Source of the DNA: CAZSTA01 sp964609495 [NCBI: uncultured bacterium]
GTDB lineage: Bacteria > CAZSTA01
DNA length: 35,572 nucleotides
NCBI GenBank assembly: GCA_964609495.1
Contig: CAZSTA010000006.1
Location: 1 to 35,572, forward strand
Reading direction: 5' to 3'
Shown: piece after piece, positions 15,221 through 23,885 of the stretch
How the letters are laid out: each line of letters starts with the position of its first letter
Position numbering within the stretch: the first letter of the stretch is position 1
The notes under the pieces: generated by a model
What the model was told of the DNA's origin: nothing
Seen by the model: only the letters and a program-made list of their open reading frames with translations
Databases searched by the model: none
Made by a program: the position numbers and the translations under genes

Positions 15221-16222
15221 TTAAGCAGCTCGGAGGAACTCCGCGGTCTCCTCTGGATAAGCAACATTAATATAGATTCCCGACCCTATCTCGAAACCAG
15301 CTCGAGTAGTTAAACGGGGTAATATCTGTATATGCCAGTGGTAGTGAGGCTCTCCAGCCTCATGATGAGGAGCGGTGCGGATAGTGTAATTATAATCAGG
15401 ATTGTTTAGAGAGCGATATAGCTTAGCTAAAGTCCCTTGAAGAATTTCTGCTAGAGTCTCGATCTCCCTCCCTCCAATATTTCCGAAGGATGATTCGTGT
15501 CGTCTAGGCACAATCCAAGTCTCGAAGGGAGATCGAGAGGCAAACGGCTCGAAAGCTACATAATCCTCGTTCTCCATCACCAATCTATCTTTGCTCTTCA
15601 ATTCGTATCTTAAAATATCACAGTAAACACATTGGCCATTATAATCATAATAGCGAAGCGCTTCCTCCAATCTATGTCGCACATTGGCCGGGACGATCGG
15701 AGTCGCGATCAACTGCGAATGAGAATGAGATAGGGAGGTACCAGCTCGCTTCCCATGATTTCTGAAAATAGTGACCAGCATAAATTTCCTATCTTGATTC
15801 AAAGCTATATAGCGATCCCGATAGGCTAGAATAACCTCCTCTACCTCCCCAACCTCCATAGTCCCGATAGTCTTATTATGTTGAGGAGTCTCAACGATCA
15901 CCTCATGTTTTCCCAATCCATCCATGGTCTGATATACGCCCTGCTTCTTCCTTCGCTCAGATCCAGCAGGCATTAAAGCTGGAAACTTATTAGGGATGAC
16001 CCGCACTCTCCACCCTGGTTTATCAGGCTCGGTTCCCGGCTCTCTATAAGCCAAAACCTCTGGAGGAGTAGCGGACTCATTTCCCTCGCAGAATGGACAA
16101 TTTGCAGAAGTCGTTTCCCTCACTTCCGCCTCTTTTTCGGTGAAATCTTTAGGTCTTTTAGCCCTATCTGTTGCAATTATCACCCATTCCCTGGTGGATA
16201 TATCTTGTCTCAACTGAGACAT
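15221..16222 (-). CDS. galT: Galactose-1-phosphate uridylyltransferase
   Basis: Leloir-pathway enzyme exchanging UMP between UDP-glucose and galactose-1-phosphate. It has 333 aa of the HIT superfamily. The zinc ligands CPFC (C42, C45) and the VIPNKFPAL strand come first. The active-site motif GTSLSHSHSQL (H166-S-H168-S-Q170) holds the nucleophilic His, and the second half includes QCVYCDIL and the C-terminal HYHWHIQILPR. The start has AAGGAG ~9 nt upstream. No other gal genes are adjacent. Some members of this subfamily accept other sugar phosphates, so strict substrate choice is inferred. Confidence 0.93.
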   Translation of the reverse strand: MSQLRQDISTREWVIIATDRAKRPKDFTEKEAEVRETTSANCPFCEGNESATPPEVLAYREPGTEPDKPGWRVRVIPNKFPALMPAGSERRKKQGVYQTMDGLGKHEVIVETPQHNKTIGTMEVGEVEEVILAYRDRYIALNQDRKFMLVTIFRNHGKRAGTSLSHSHSQLIATPIVPANVRHRLEEALRYYDYNGQCVYCDILRYELKSKDRLVMENEDYVAFEPFASRSPFETWIVPRRHESSFGNIGGREIETLAEILQGTLAKLYRSLNNPDYNYTIRTAPHHEAGEPHYHWHIQILPRLTTRAGFEIGSGIYINVAYPEETAEFLRAA

Positions 16223-16349
16223 AAAATCAACTCCTTCCGATTTAAACTGGCAAGTTCACGCCAAGTTTCTTGTTAAACAAGTAATCACAATCTTAAACTC
16301 CCAACTCCTCACTAGAGCCGATTATCAGACCTTTCGAGATTGCAAGCCA

Positions 16350-17372
16350 TTAACATAGTCCCAATCTATTCACAAGCTCTTCGATTCGAATTAGCATATC
16401 TGCCAGACTCTCTGGTGTTGCCTGCGTCAGATAGAGCGGCCAGTGTAGCAACCGCGTCCATAGCTCCGATCCATAGATCACCCGCCTAATTGAGGTCAGC
16501 GATACCTTTTCCCCAATTACCGCTTCTAAGTTCTCTTGGTAAGTGTGAATCACCGCCCTATAGGGTGGCGTTCCACCTTCGAAACTGGCTCGTTGAAATA
16601 GGAAGGATAAATCCTCTGGACCGCGTGCCAAGCCTACCTCCTGCCAATCTGCCCAGATCAAATTACCACCAGAATCCTCCAACAGATTACCTATATGACA
16701 ATCCCCATGACAAAGCGTTATAGGAAGAGATTTTATAGCCAAATCCACTTCCTCGATACGCTCCAACATCTCTCGAAGCCAACTATGGCGCTGTGGGGTG
16801 AGCACATCTCCAAATCGTCGCTCGTTCATCAAATTTTGCCAATAGCCGTAGGCATTCCGAACGTCCTCTGTATCTACCTTCTGACAACGCCTCCGCAACC
16901 AGGGGAACACGGCTAGGTCATCTGCTCTATCCCAGAATGTAGCATGAAAACGCGCCAGCTGCTGGGCAACCTCGAGGTATCGTGCCTCATCCCACTCTGC
17001 CGGAGGAGGGGTCGGTTGATAGGCTGTCAGTAACAGATAGATAGCTGAAGTATCATCGGTGTAGCTAGAAAGCACTTGAGGAACGCACAGAGGGATGCGC
17101 TCCGCCAATGTCTGGTAGAAAGCCAACTCGCGTTGAGCACGTTGGATTACGTATGATTCGGCATCAGATGTGGTCGCCTTCAGAACAACCTCTATGTGTT
17201 TGCTAATTGTCTCACCTTTGGGAATCAGAGCGATACGCCAAGTATGGCTTCCAGAGATACCTCCTCGAAGCAATTTACATCTGATAATCTGATCATAGTC
17301 CATATTTAGTTTAGCGAGGCAACTCTTTATAAACCTAAGCTTTTCATCCTCCGATGCTTGATCCTGGGTCAT
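16350..17372 (-). CDS. APH-fold phosphotransferase (aminoglycoside/choline kinase family)
   Basis: A 340-residue kinase-like protein with an N-lobe LLRGGISGSHTWRI, the lysine strand HIEVVLKAT, the catalytic loop LCHGDCHIGNLL (HxDxxxxN) and a metal-binding IWADWQEVGLARG in the DFG position. The family phosphorylates small-molecule hydroxyls: aminoglycosides, choline, hydroxyurea and others. ATG 17372 is preferred (GGGAGG 5-6 nt upstream) over TTG 17390, which overlaps the GNAT stop. It is tightly coupled to the GNAT gene. The substrate is unknown; drug modification is possible but a metabolic role is as likely. Confidence 0.85.
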   Translation of the reverse strand: MTQDQASEDEKLRFIKSCLAKLNMDYDQIIRCKLLRGGISGSHTWRIALIPKGETISKHIEVVLKATTSDAESYVIQRAQRELAFYQTLAERIPLCVPQVLSSYTDDTSAIYLLLTAYQPTPPPAEWDEARYLEVAQQLARFHATFWDRADDLAVFPWLRRRCQKVDTEDVRNAYGYWQNLMNERRFGDVLTPQRHSWLREMLERIEEVDLAIKSLPITLCHGDCHIGNLLEDSGGNLIWADWQEVGLARGPEDLSFLFQRASFEGGTPPYRAVIHTYQENLEAVIGEKVSLTSIRRVIYGSELWTRLLHWPLYLTQATPESLADMLIRIEELVNRLGLC

Positions 17373-17386
17373 CTCCCCCTCCCAAT

Positions 17387-17962
17387 TCAATCGAGAAAAT
17401 AATACCAGAAAATAGCAGTCTCTTGCCTCTCAATATCCGTCCCCACATAGTAATATGGATCAATTCCACCTATAACAAATCCGAATTTCTGATAAAATCG
17501 ACAAGCGGCTATGTTACAGGTTTGAGTCTCCAGATAGATAGCCTTTAGCCCTTTCTCGCGACTCCACTCAACTGCTTTTCGCATCAAGGTATGACCAATC
17601 CCCATCCTTCGTGCAGTTCGGTCAACATATATACCCCATATAACAGAGACCCCCCGCCAATCCGAGAGCGCAACGTGTAGGTAACCTGCTACCTGTCCCT
17701 CTACCTCCGCTACTAAAGCAAGTTCATCCTGAGAGTTTATCGCTCTATACAGCCCTGCTTCTCCTTTATCATCGATTCCATAGTCGCGTTTGACAAAAGG
17801 AATATCAAAACTTTTCTCTGTTAATATATATTCGCGATTAAAACCTTCTCCTTCCTCATGCCAATCCAAATAGGATTCCGATTCGTAATTGGCATCAATC
17901 GATTTCAATGAAGGTATATCTCCCTCAGTCATTTGACGGATTTCTATAACTCGTGGTAACAT
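17387..17962 (-). CDS. GNAT family N-acetyltransferase
   Basis: A 191-residue acetyl-CoA-dependent acyltransferase. The beta4-alpha3 acetyl-CoA site is VSVIWGIYVDRTARRMGIGHTLMRKAVEW, with the R/Q-x-x-G-x-G/A motif as RRMGIG. The IYLETQTCNIAACRFYQKFGFVIGG ending is typical of ribosomal-protein and small-molecule GNATs. GGAGAGGGAG lies before ATG 17962. It is the first gene of a two-gene unit with the APH-fold kinase, under a promoter at 18040-18068. Substrate unknown. Confidence 0.92.
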   Translation of the reverse strand: MLPRVIEIRQMTEGDIPSLKSIDANYESESYLDWHEEGEGFNREYILTEKSFDIPFVKRDYGIDDKGEAGLYRAINSQDELALVAEVEGQVAGYLHVALSDWRGVSVIWGIYVDRTARRMGIGHTLMRKAVEWSREKGLKAIYLETQTCNIAACRFYQKFGFVIGGIDPYYYVGTDIERQETAIFWYYFLD

Positions 17963-18039
17963 AGATTCTTCTCCCTCTCCGTTTTACTATTTATCGCTGG
18001 AAAGTTGATAAAACTTTCGGAAAGCTAATTAATACGCTA

Positions 18040-18068
18040 AGTATATCAGAGATTCCTAATATTGTAAA
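18040..18068 (-). promoter_or_regulatory. Promoter of the GNAT-APH unit
   Basis: Minus strand TTTACA (18063-18068), 17-bp spacer, TATACT (18040-18045), about 80 bp before the GNAT start. A short GAAAGT/ACTTTC hairpin (within 17999-18020) lies in the leader. Apart from this and the divergent promoter, 17,963-18,295 holds nothing else I can support. Confidence 0.7.
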
Positions 18069-18200
18069 TAATTAAGACATCTTTACTAATCATACAGATT
18101 TTAGCTATCAAAGTCAAGATATTTTTCTTCTCTATTCTACGTATATCTCTTACGAATACTTTACAAAGCTTTAGTAATGAGACTTTTAATAAAGTTTATA

Positions 18201-18229
18201 TTGACAATTTACCTCCCCTATGATATACT
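18201..18229 (+). promoter_or_regulatory. Promoter of the vapBC-like operon
   Basis: TTGACA (18201-18206), 17-bp spacer, TATACT (18224-18229) on the plus strand. The antitoxin ATG follows at 18296 with a GGGGGGATTGA ribosome site. Antitoxin autoregulation is usual for such operons; no obvious palindrome overlaps this promoter. Confidence 0.8.
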
Positions 18230-18295
18230 GAGATTAAGGTTAGTAGCAAGAGTTTCCAATAAGTTACAATGCTTTCATCTTAATGGGGGGATTGA

Positions 18296-18571
18296 ATGGT
18301 TAAATTATTAACCTTGATTAGTGAAATTGAAGAGGATGGAAAGGTCCGTCTTCCTAAAGAAGTAATGGAACAATTACATCTTAAAGCAGGAATGAGAGTA
18401 AAACTTTCTATTGAATATATGGAATCTGAAGAAAGAGAGAAGTGGGCGTTTTCTGAGTTATCTATCTGTGGTATGTGGGCGGATAGAGAGGATATGAAAG
18501 ATAGTGCGGAGTGGGTAAAAGCTCTTCGCAGTCAGGAGGAAAAGCGGCTTAAGGAGATGGGACTTGGGTAG
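18296..18571 (+). CDS. AbrB-like antitoxin (VapB type)
   Basis: A 91-residue protein with an N-terminal swapped-hairpin AbrB/SpoVT DNA-binding domain: EIEEDGKVRLPKEVMEQLHLKAGMRVKLSIE (about 9-39). The C-terminal tail with WAFSELSICGMWADREDMKDSAEWVKALR is acidic and probably wraps the PIN toxin. It precedes and overlaps the toxin gene by 8 bp, and the toxin's ribosome site is inside this gene. Role: neutralise the toxin and repress the operon (family knowledge). Confidence 0.88.
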   Translation: MVKLLTLISEIEEDGKVRLPKEVMEQLHLKAGMRVKLSIEYMESEEREKWAFSELSICGMWADREDMKDSAEWVKALRSQEEKRLKEMGLG

Positions 18572-18959
18572 ATACCTATTAGACACAACGATTTTGGTAG
18601 ATTATTTTAGAGGGAAAGCAGAAGCTATACAATTTCTCGATGATCTTCATCAGAGAAATGATACTCTCTATGTATCTACTATAGTGCGAAGCGAGTTATA
18701 TTATGGTTGTCGTAATCTTAGGGAAAAAGGGGAATTGAATGCTTTTTTTCGAGGAGATTATATAAGTTCAGTGCCTCTCTCTCTAGAGATTATGGGTAAG
18801 ATGAGCGAACTTCGTCTTTGCTATGGCAAAGGGTATGAATGCGGATTAGTAGATATGTTAATTGCTGCAACAGCTATACTTAAATCGGCCACTCTTCTCA
18901 CCTTAAATATAAGACATTTTAGGATGATACAAGATCTTTCTTATAAAAAGCCATACTGA
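18564..18959 (+). CDS. PIN-domain ribonuclease toxin (VapC type)
   Basis: A 131-residue PIN domain with all four acidic/polar metal-site positions: D7 in LLDTTILVDYF, E44 in SELYYG, D97 in LVDMLIAATA, and N115 in LTLNIRHF. VapC toxins cleave tRNA or rRNA at single sites. The start is TTG 18564, supported by AAGGAG 7 nt upstream in the antitoxin gene. The frame is intact and the active site complete, so it should be functional. The specific RNA target cannot be predicted. Confidence 0.92.
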   Translation: MGRYLLDTTILVDYFRGKAEAIQFLDDLHQRNDTLYVSTIVRSELYYGCRNLREKGELNAFFRGDYISSVPLSLEIMGKMSELRLCYGKGYECGLVDMLIAATAILKSATLLTLNIRHFRMIQDLSYKKPY

Positions 18960-19027
18960 TTGTTTATCTCGCAATCATCAACTTGATGGATGAGGAGTCA
19001 TCAATATTTTCCTGCTGTATTCGGCTC

Positions 19028-19056
19028 TTGACTCTCCCATAGAGCTATGATATAAT
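19028..19056 (+). promoter_or_regulatory. Sigma70 promoter of the BMP-type ABC operon
   Basis: TTGACT (19028-19033), 17-bp spacer, TATAAT (19051-19056), with transcription expected to begin near 19063. One of the best promoters in the window. Confidence 0.83.
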
Positions 19057-19077
19057 TAAAGCACAATCTGGTAACTT

Positions 19078-19117
19078 GGGTGTGTAACTTTTATCAAGGT
19101 TACACCCTTGTTTTTTT
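19078..19117 (+). terminator. Leader hairpin with U-run: candidate attenuator
   Basis: GGGTGT...AACTT pairs with AAGGTTACACCC (stem 19078-19090 / 19097-19107, 11 bp with a 2-nt bulge, 6-nt loop), followed by TTGTTTTTTT (19108-19117). This is a full intrinsic-terminator shape, yet it lies only ~15 nt after the predicted start of the ABC operon. The segment GGTAAC (19070-19075) can pair instead with GTTAC inside the right arm, offering a competing structure. It could alternatively just end vapBC transcripts. No known riboswitch class was recognised. Confidence 0.6.
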
Positions 19118-19171
19118 CTAAACCCGATCGAGTAGGAGAGTGATCGATCTCTGACCGATTTCAGTGTTCAG

Positions 19172-20665
19172 ATGAAGCAGATAACAAAGCGCTTTCCAGG
19201 TGGAGTTGTAGCTAACTGCAAAGTTGATCTGGATGTTAGAAAGGGGGAGATACACGCCCTCCTAGGAGAGAATGGAGCTGGTAAGACCACGCTGATGAAC
19301 ATCCTCTGTGGACTTTATCATCCTGATGAGGGAGAGATATATATAAATGAAGAGAGAGTAATCCTTAATTCTCCCCGCGATGCTCTAGATCACGGGATTG
19401 GGATGGTTCATCAGCATTTTAAATTGGTATCGAATTTCACCGTAGCTGAGAATATCTCTCTAGGCCTTAGATATCCTCGCTTCCTTTTGAATATCGAAGG
19501 GATAGAGAACGAGACGAGGAAACTATCGAAGAGATACGGATTAGAGGTGGACCCAAAAACGATGATCTGGCAGTTGCCCGTTGGAGAGCAACAGCGAGTA
19601 GAGATCATCAAGACGCTCTATCAAGGAGCTGAGATCATAATTCTAGATGAACCAACCGCAGTTTTAACTCCTGCGGAAGCGGAGAGGTTGTTCTCGACTT
19701 TGAGGGAGATGACGACGGAGGGCAACTCCATTATCTTCATCAGCCATAAGTTAAATGAGGTTATGGCTATCTCCGATCGGATAACTGTGCTTAGAGGAGG
19801 AAGGGTAGTAGCAACAGTCGATAAGGAAGGGACTGATGAGCGCGAGCTAGCCAAGATGATGGTGGGAAGAGAAGTCTTTCTGCAAGCGACAAGGAAGAAG
19901 ATCGAGGAAGGCGAGATTGTTCTAGAGGTGGATGATCTATGCGCTCTTAATGATAGAGGATTACCAGCTCTTAATAACATCTCGTTCTCGATAAGGAGAG
20001 GCGAGATACTTGGAGTAGTAGGCATAGCTGGAAATGGGCAGAGGGAATTAGCGGATGTCATCGCTGGATTGAGGCGAGCTACCTCTGGGAGAATACTGAT
20101 CTCTGGTAAAGATATGACAAATTGTCCTCCTCGGCAAATCATAGATGAGAAGGTGGGTTATGTCCCTGAGGATCGCTTAGGAACTGGCTTGATCTCGAAT
20201 CTCTCGATAAGCGATAATTTGATCTTGAAGGATTACCGAAGATATCCTCTGTCAAAAGGACCTTTCCTAGATCGCTCTGCCATCAGTCGCTTCGTTAAGA
20301 GATTAATAGAGATATTCAAGATCACTACTCCGAGTGAGGAAAGTCCAGTTAAAATTCTCTCGGGAGGCAATCTCCAACGAGTTCTCTTCGCTCGCGAGGT
20401 CAATTCCGATTGCGATCTCATAATAGCCTCCTATCCAGCTAGAGGATTAGATGTAGCGGCTATGGAATCTGTGAGGAAGACCTTATTTCTGCAACGGGCG
20501 GAGGGATCGGCTATACTTTTAATATCGGAAGATCTTGAGGAGACAATATCTATAAGCGATCGAGTCGCAGTTATATATGGGGGAAAGCTCGTGAAGATCA
20601 TCCCCACCGAAGAGGCCAAATTAGAGGATATTGGGCTGATGATGGCGGGAGGATATGTGAACTGA
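19172..20665 (+). CDS. BMP-family nucleoside ABC transporter ATPase (two NBDs)
   Basis: Cytoplasmic ATPase with fused tandem nucleotide-binding domains, like ribose (RbsA) and nucleoside (NupA/YufO) importers. NBD1 has Walker A GENGAGKTT (about 32-40), an LPVGEQQRVEI signature and Walker B IIILDEPTAVLT. NBD2 has a degenerate Walker A (GIAGNGQRE), signature LSGGNLQRV and IIASYPARGLD, which is normal for the family. The N-terminus is short for the family: in frame upstream, CTG 19151 would add TDFSVQ, fits the family alignment, and has AGGAG ~12 nt before it, so ATG 19172 may not be the true start. The next gene overlaps by one base (TGATG). Confidence 0.92.
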   Translation: MKQITKRFPGGVVANCKVDLDVRKGEIHALLGENGAGKTTLMNILCGLYHPDEGEIYINEERVILNSPRDALDHGIGMVHQHFKLVSNFTVAENISLGLRYPRFLLNIEGIENETRKLSKRYGLEVDPKTMIWQLPVGEQQRVEIIKTLYQGAEIIILDEPTAVLTPAEAERLFSTLREMTTEGNSIIFISHKLNEVMAISDRITVLRGGRVVATVDKEGTDERELAKMMVGREVFLQATRKKIEEGEIVLEVDDLCALNDRGLPALNNISFSIRRGEILGVVGIAGNGQRELADVIAGLRRATSGRILISGKDMTNCPPRQIIDEKVGYVPEDRLGTGLISNLSISDNLILKDYRRYPLSKGPFLDRSAISRFVKRLIEIFKITTPSEESPVKILSGGNLQRVLFAREVNSDCDLIIASYPARGLDVAAMESVRKTLFLQRAEGSAILLISEDLEETISISDRVAVIYGGKLVKIIPTEEAKLEDIGLMMAGGYVN

Positions 20666-21726
20666 TGAAGTTTAAGGTGAGATTCGAGAGGACTCTAATA
20701 CCTACACCTTTAGCGATTTGGCTAATGCCTATACTTTCGATAATCTCAGCTTTTATCTGTGGAGCGATCCTTCTAGCCGCGGTGGGAGCCGATCCCCTCA
20801 AGACCTACAAAGCTATGTTATTGGGAGCTTTTGGAACTAAGTATAACCTTTCAGAGACTATAGTTAAGACCATCCCTCTTCTACTCTGTGGATTAGCGGT
20901 ATCTATCGCCTTCAAGATGCGACTTTGGAATATCGGGGCAGAGGGACAATTGATGATGGGAGCTTTCGCCGCTAGTGGAGTTGCCCTATTCCTATCAAAC
21001 CAGCTTCCAGGTATAACTATTCCGATGATGATACTCTCAGGCTTTATCGCGGGGGCTTTATGGGCGGCGATTCCTGCCCTGCTCAAGAGCTTCTTCAAGG
21101 TAAACGAGATCATCACTACCCTTATGGCAAACTATATCGCCATACTCTGGATCAGATATCTCTTCTATGGACCCTGGAGAGATCCCAAAGGATTCGGTTT
21201 CCCCGGCACGGCGATCTTTCCCAAATCTGCTTGGCTGCCCCGTTTACCCGGAACGCGTATTCACCTAGGGTTGCTCTTCGGATTGGTGATCGCTATGTTG
21301 CTCTACCTGGTCTTTAAGCGGATGAAGTGGGGATATGAGATCAAGGTTATCGGAGAGAGCGCAAAAGCAGCTCGTTACGCAGGTATGGATATAGGGCGAA
21401 ATATAATATTGGTGATGCTTCTGAGCGGAGGCATAGCGGGTTTAGCGGGGATGTCCGAGGTTGCTGGGATATATCATCGCCTTCAGCAAGGGATAAATGT
21501 GGGATATGGATATACTGCGATCATCATAGCTTGGCTAGCTAGGTTGAATCCTCGGAGTATAATTCTGGTTTCCTTCTTGATGGCTGGATTGTTCGTGGGA
21601 GGGGATCAGATCCAGATCGCGATGAAATTGTCATCTTCCATTGCCCCTATCCTTCAGGGGACGATACTATTTTTCGTGTTGGCTGGTGAGCTTTTGACTT
21701 GTTATAGGATTCGTTTGGAGAGATAG
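20665..21726 (+). CDS. BMP-family ABC transporter permease, first
   Basis: A 353-residue inner-membrane permease with about nine helices. KMRLWNIGAEGQLMMGAFAASGVAL and FFKVNEIITTLMANYIAI are hallmarks of the YufP/NupB nucleoside permease group. The KVIGESAKAARYAGMDIGRNIILVMLLSGGIAGLAG block resembles the coupling loop. It starts within the ATPase stop and ends one base before the second permease start, so the genes are translationally coupled. Substrates of the group are purine or other nucleosides; the exact one is inferred. Confidence 0.92.
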   Translation: MKFKVRFERTLIPTPLAIWLMPILSIISAFICGAILLAAVGADPLKTYKAMLLGAFGTKYNLSETIVKTIPLLLCGLAVSIAFKMRLWNIGAEGQLMMGAFAASGVALFLSNQLPGITIPMMILSGFIAGALWAAIPALLKSFFKVNEIITTLMANYIAILWIRYLFYGPWRDPKGFGFPGTAIFPKSAWLPRLPGTRIHLGLLFGLVIAMLLYLVFKRMKWGYEIKVIGESAKAARYAGMDIGRNIILVMLLSGGIAGLAGMSEVAGIYHRLQQGINVGYGYTAIIIAWLARLNPRSIILVSFLMAGLFVGGDQIQIAMKLSSSIAPILQGTILFFVLAGELLTCYRIRLER

Positions 21727-21727
21727 A

Positions 21728-22657
21728 ATGGATATCGGAGAGCTATTGATATGCGTATTAGCTACTACCATCAGAGCTGGAGTAGCCATCTTCTACGCCA
21801 CTTTGGGGGAGATATTCACCGAGCGATCAGGGATATTGAATCTTGGCGTAGAGGGAATGATGTTGATGGGAGCTATGAGCGGCTTCGCGATCACCTATCA
21901 GACCGATAACCTTTGGTTAGGGGTTCTTGCCTCTCTAGGAGTAGGAGGACTTATAGCTTCGATCCACGCCTTCCTAACTGTTACTCTGCGTTCCAATCAG
22001 GTTATAAGCGGTCTAGCGCTTACGATATTTGGAGGAGGATTGGCTAGTTTTCTGGGCAAACCTCTGGTGGGAAAGATCGGGCCCAGCTTCAAAGTAGTAT
22101 CGGTCCCCCTTCTCTCCAAGATTCCCTTGTTAGGAAAGGTCTTCTTCGAACAGAATGCCCTTGTCTATCTAGCCTACCTATTAATTCCAATCGCGTGGTT
22201 CGTCATATACAGAACGAAACAAGGGTTACACCTAAGAGCAGTAGGAGAAAATCCAAGTACTGCTGATGCGATGGGGATCAACGTCTTTGGGACTCGGTAT
22301 TTCTATACGATCTTAGGGGGGATGCTAGCGGGGTTAGGAGGAGCTTATCTATCGTTAGCTTATACTCCTGGTTGGAAGGAGAATATCACCTCGGGAAGAG
22401 GGTGGATCGCGATCGCCTTAGTCATCTTTGCTGGGTGGAATCCATTTCGGGCGGTCATTGGCACAATTCTATTCGGAGGCATAAACGCGATACAATTTCG
22501 GATGCAAGCGGTAGGAACTTCCATCTCTGTCTATTTCCTGCAGATGTTGCCCTATATGGTAACTATCATCACGCTAACCTGGTGGAAGATAGTTAGCAGA
22601 AGTCTTGGTCCCCCAGCGGCTCTGGGAACATCCTATAGTCGTGAGGAGAAGGGATAA
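21728..22657 (+). CDS. BMP-family ABC transporter permease, second
   Basis: A 309-residue permease of the YufQ/NupC type. FYATLGEIFTERSGILNLGVEGMMLMGAMSGFAI at the N-terminus and GLHLRAVGENPSTADAMGINVFGTRYFYTILGGMLAGLGGAYLSLAYTPGW in the middle are highly characteristic. The latter includes the coupling loop. It pairs with the first permease to form the channel. Start follows the previous stop by one base. Confidence 0.93.
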   Translation: MDIGELLICVLATTIRAGVAIFYATLGEIFTERSGILNLGVEGMMLMGAMSGFAITYQTDNLWLGVLASLGVGGLIASIHAFLTVTLRSNQVISGLALTIFGGGLASFLGKPLVGKIGPSFKVVSVPLLSKIPLLGKVFFEQNALVYLAYLLIPIAWFVIYRTKQGLHLRAVGENPSTADAMGINVFGTRYFYTILGGMLAGLGGAYLSLAYTPGWKENITSGRGWIAIALVIFAGWNPFRAVIGTILFGGINAIQFRMQAVGTSISVYFLQMLPYMVTIITLTWWKIVSRSLGPPAALGTSYSREEKG

Positions 22658-22702
22658 CAATAGAAATTCAAATCTTAATCTATCTAAAAAGGAGGAGAAA
22701 CA

Positions 22703-23791
22703 ATGAGAGGAAAGAAGTTGGTATCGTTCTTCATCGTATTAGCTCTGCTCTTAATCGTTACCCAGGGGAGAGCTAACGTCGCCTTTATGGAGGAGGGCAA
22801 ACTCAAGGTAGCTTTTATCTACGTTGGTCCAATCGGTGATCTAGGTTGGTCTTGGGCTCACGATCAAGGAAGGCAGAAGCTGGAAGCAACGTTGGATTAT
22901 GTGGAGACCACCTATATTGAAAGTGTAGCTGAAGCGGATGCTGAGAGGGTAATGAGGGATTTCGTCAATAAGGGGTATAATATAATCTTCGCCACTAGCT
23001 TTGGATATATGGATGCGGTCATCACTGTTGCTAGTGAATATCCGAAGGTGATATTCGAGCATTGTTCAGGATATAAAACCGCGGAGAATGCGGCAACCTA
23101 CTTCGGAAGGATCTATCAAGCACGTTACCTGTCAGGCTTGGTGGCGGGCAAGATGACGAAGGCGAATAAGATCGGATATGTCGCTGCCTATCCTATCCCC
23201 GAGGTGATCAGAGGGATAAACGCCTTCACCTTAGGAGTGAGGGAGGTCAATCCCGAGGCTGAGGTCCACGTAGTATGGACGAATACTTGGTATGATCCTG
23301 TGCTGGAGAAGGAGGCTGCCGAAGGTCTATTAGATATCGGAGTAGATGTCCTCGCCCAGCACCAAGACACCGCTGAACCTCAGAAGGCAGCGTCTGAACG
23401 AGGAGTATATGGAATCGGATATGACTCCGATATGAGCGCTTACGCCCCTAATACAGTTCTTACTAGCGCTATTTGGGATTGGGGAATCTACTATATAAAC
23501 ACGGTTAAAGCGGTCAAAGAGGGAGCTTGGAAGACCCATGAGTATTGGGGAGGTATGGAAGACGGCATAGTGAAGTTAGCTCCCTATGGACCAATGGTTC
23601 CTGATGAAGTCAAGGAACTAGTCAAAGAGAAGGAGAAAATGATAGTTGAGGGAACTTGGGATGTCTTCACCGGTCCGATCAAAGATCAGAGTGGCAACAT
23701 CGTTATCCCCGAGGGGGAAAAGGCTACCGATGAGGAGATGCTCTCTGTGATGTTCTTCGTAGAGGGGGTGGTAGGAAATATCCCCAAGTAA
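22703..23791 (+). CDS. BMP-family (PnrA-like) ABC solute-binding protein
   Basis: Extracytoplasmic receptor, 362 aa. The N-terminus (RGKK, hydrophobic stretch to about residue 25) is a signal peptide without a lipobox Cys, so the protein is probably soluble in the periplasm. The mature part has LKVAFIYVGPIGDLGWSWAHDQG, IIFATSFGYMDAVITVA, FEHCSGYKTAENAATYFGRIYQARYLSGLVAGKMTK, and GIGYDSDMSAYAPNTVLTSAIWDWG. All are typical of the Bmp/PnrA/TmpC family that binds nucleosides. A strong AAAAGGAGGAG precedes the ATG. It is last in the operon, and a hairpin follows it. Confidence 0.93.
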   Translation: MRGKKLVSFFIVLALLLIVTQGRANVAFMEEGKLKVAFIYVGPIGDLGWSWAHDQGRQKLEATLDYVETTYIESVAEADAERVMRDFVNKGYNIIFATSFGYMDAVITVASEYPKVIFEHCSGYKTAENAATYFGRIYQARYLSGLVAGKMTKANKIGYVAAYPIPEVIRGINAFTLGVREVNPEAEVHVVWTNTWYDPVLEKEAAEGLLDIGVDVLAQHQDTAEPQKAASERGVYGIGYDSDMSAYAPNTVLTSAIWDWGIYYINTVKAVKEGAWKTHEYWGGMEDGIVKLAPYGPMVPDEVKELVKEKEKMIVEGTWDVFTGPIKDQSGNIVIPEGEKATDEEMLSVMFFVEGVVGNIPK

Positions 23792-23815
23792 GTTATCTCT
23801 CGATCTATTAGATAT

Positions 23816-23843
23816 GCTGTCAGGTTCTTTGCAACCTGACAGC
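23816..23843 (+). terminator. 11-bp hairpin after the BMP binding-protein gene
   Basis: GCTGTCAGGTT (23816-23826) pairs perfectly with AACCTGACAGC (23833-23843) around a 6-nt loop. There is no U-run after it, so it may act as a weak terminator or as an mRNA 3'-end stabiliser before the sulfatase-like gene 42 bp further on. Confidence 0.6.
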
Positions 23844-23885
23844 TATATAACCGATTCTTATCTATAATAGAAGGGAAAAAAGAAA

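Noticed and set aside
19063-19120. Purine or preQ1 riboswitch before the nucleoside transporter
   Set aside because: The conserved cores of those classes are not present and the leader before the terminator is too short for a purine aptamer.
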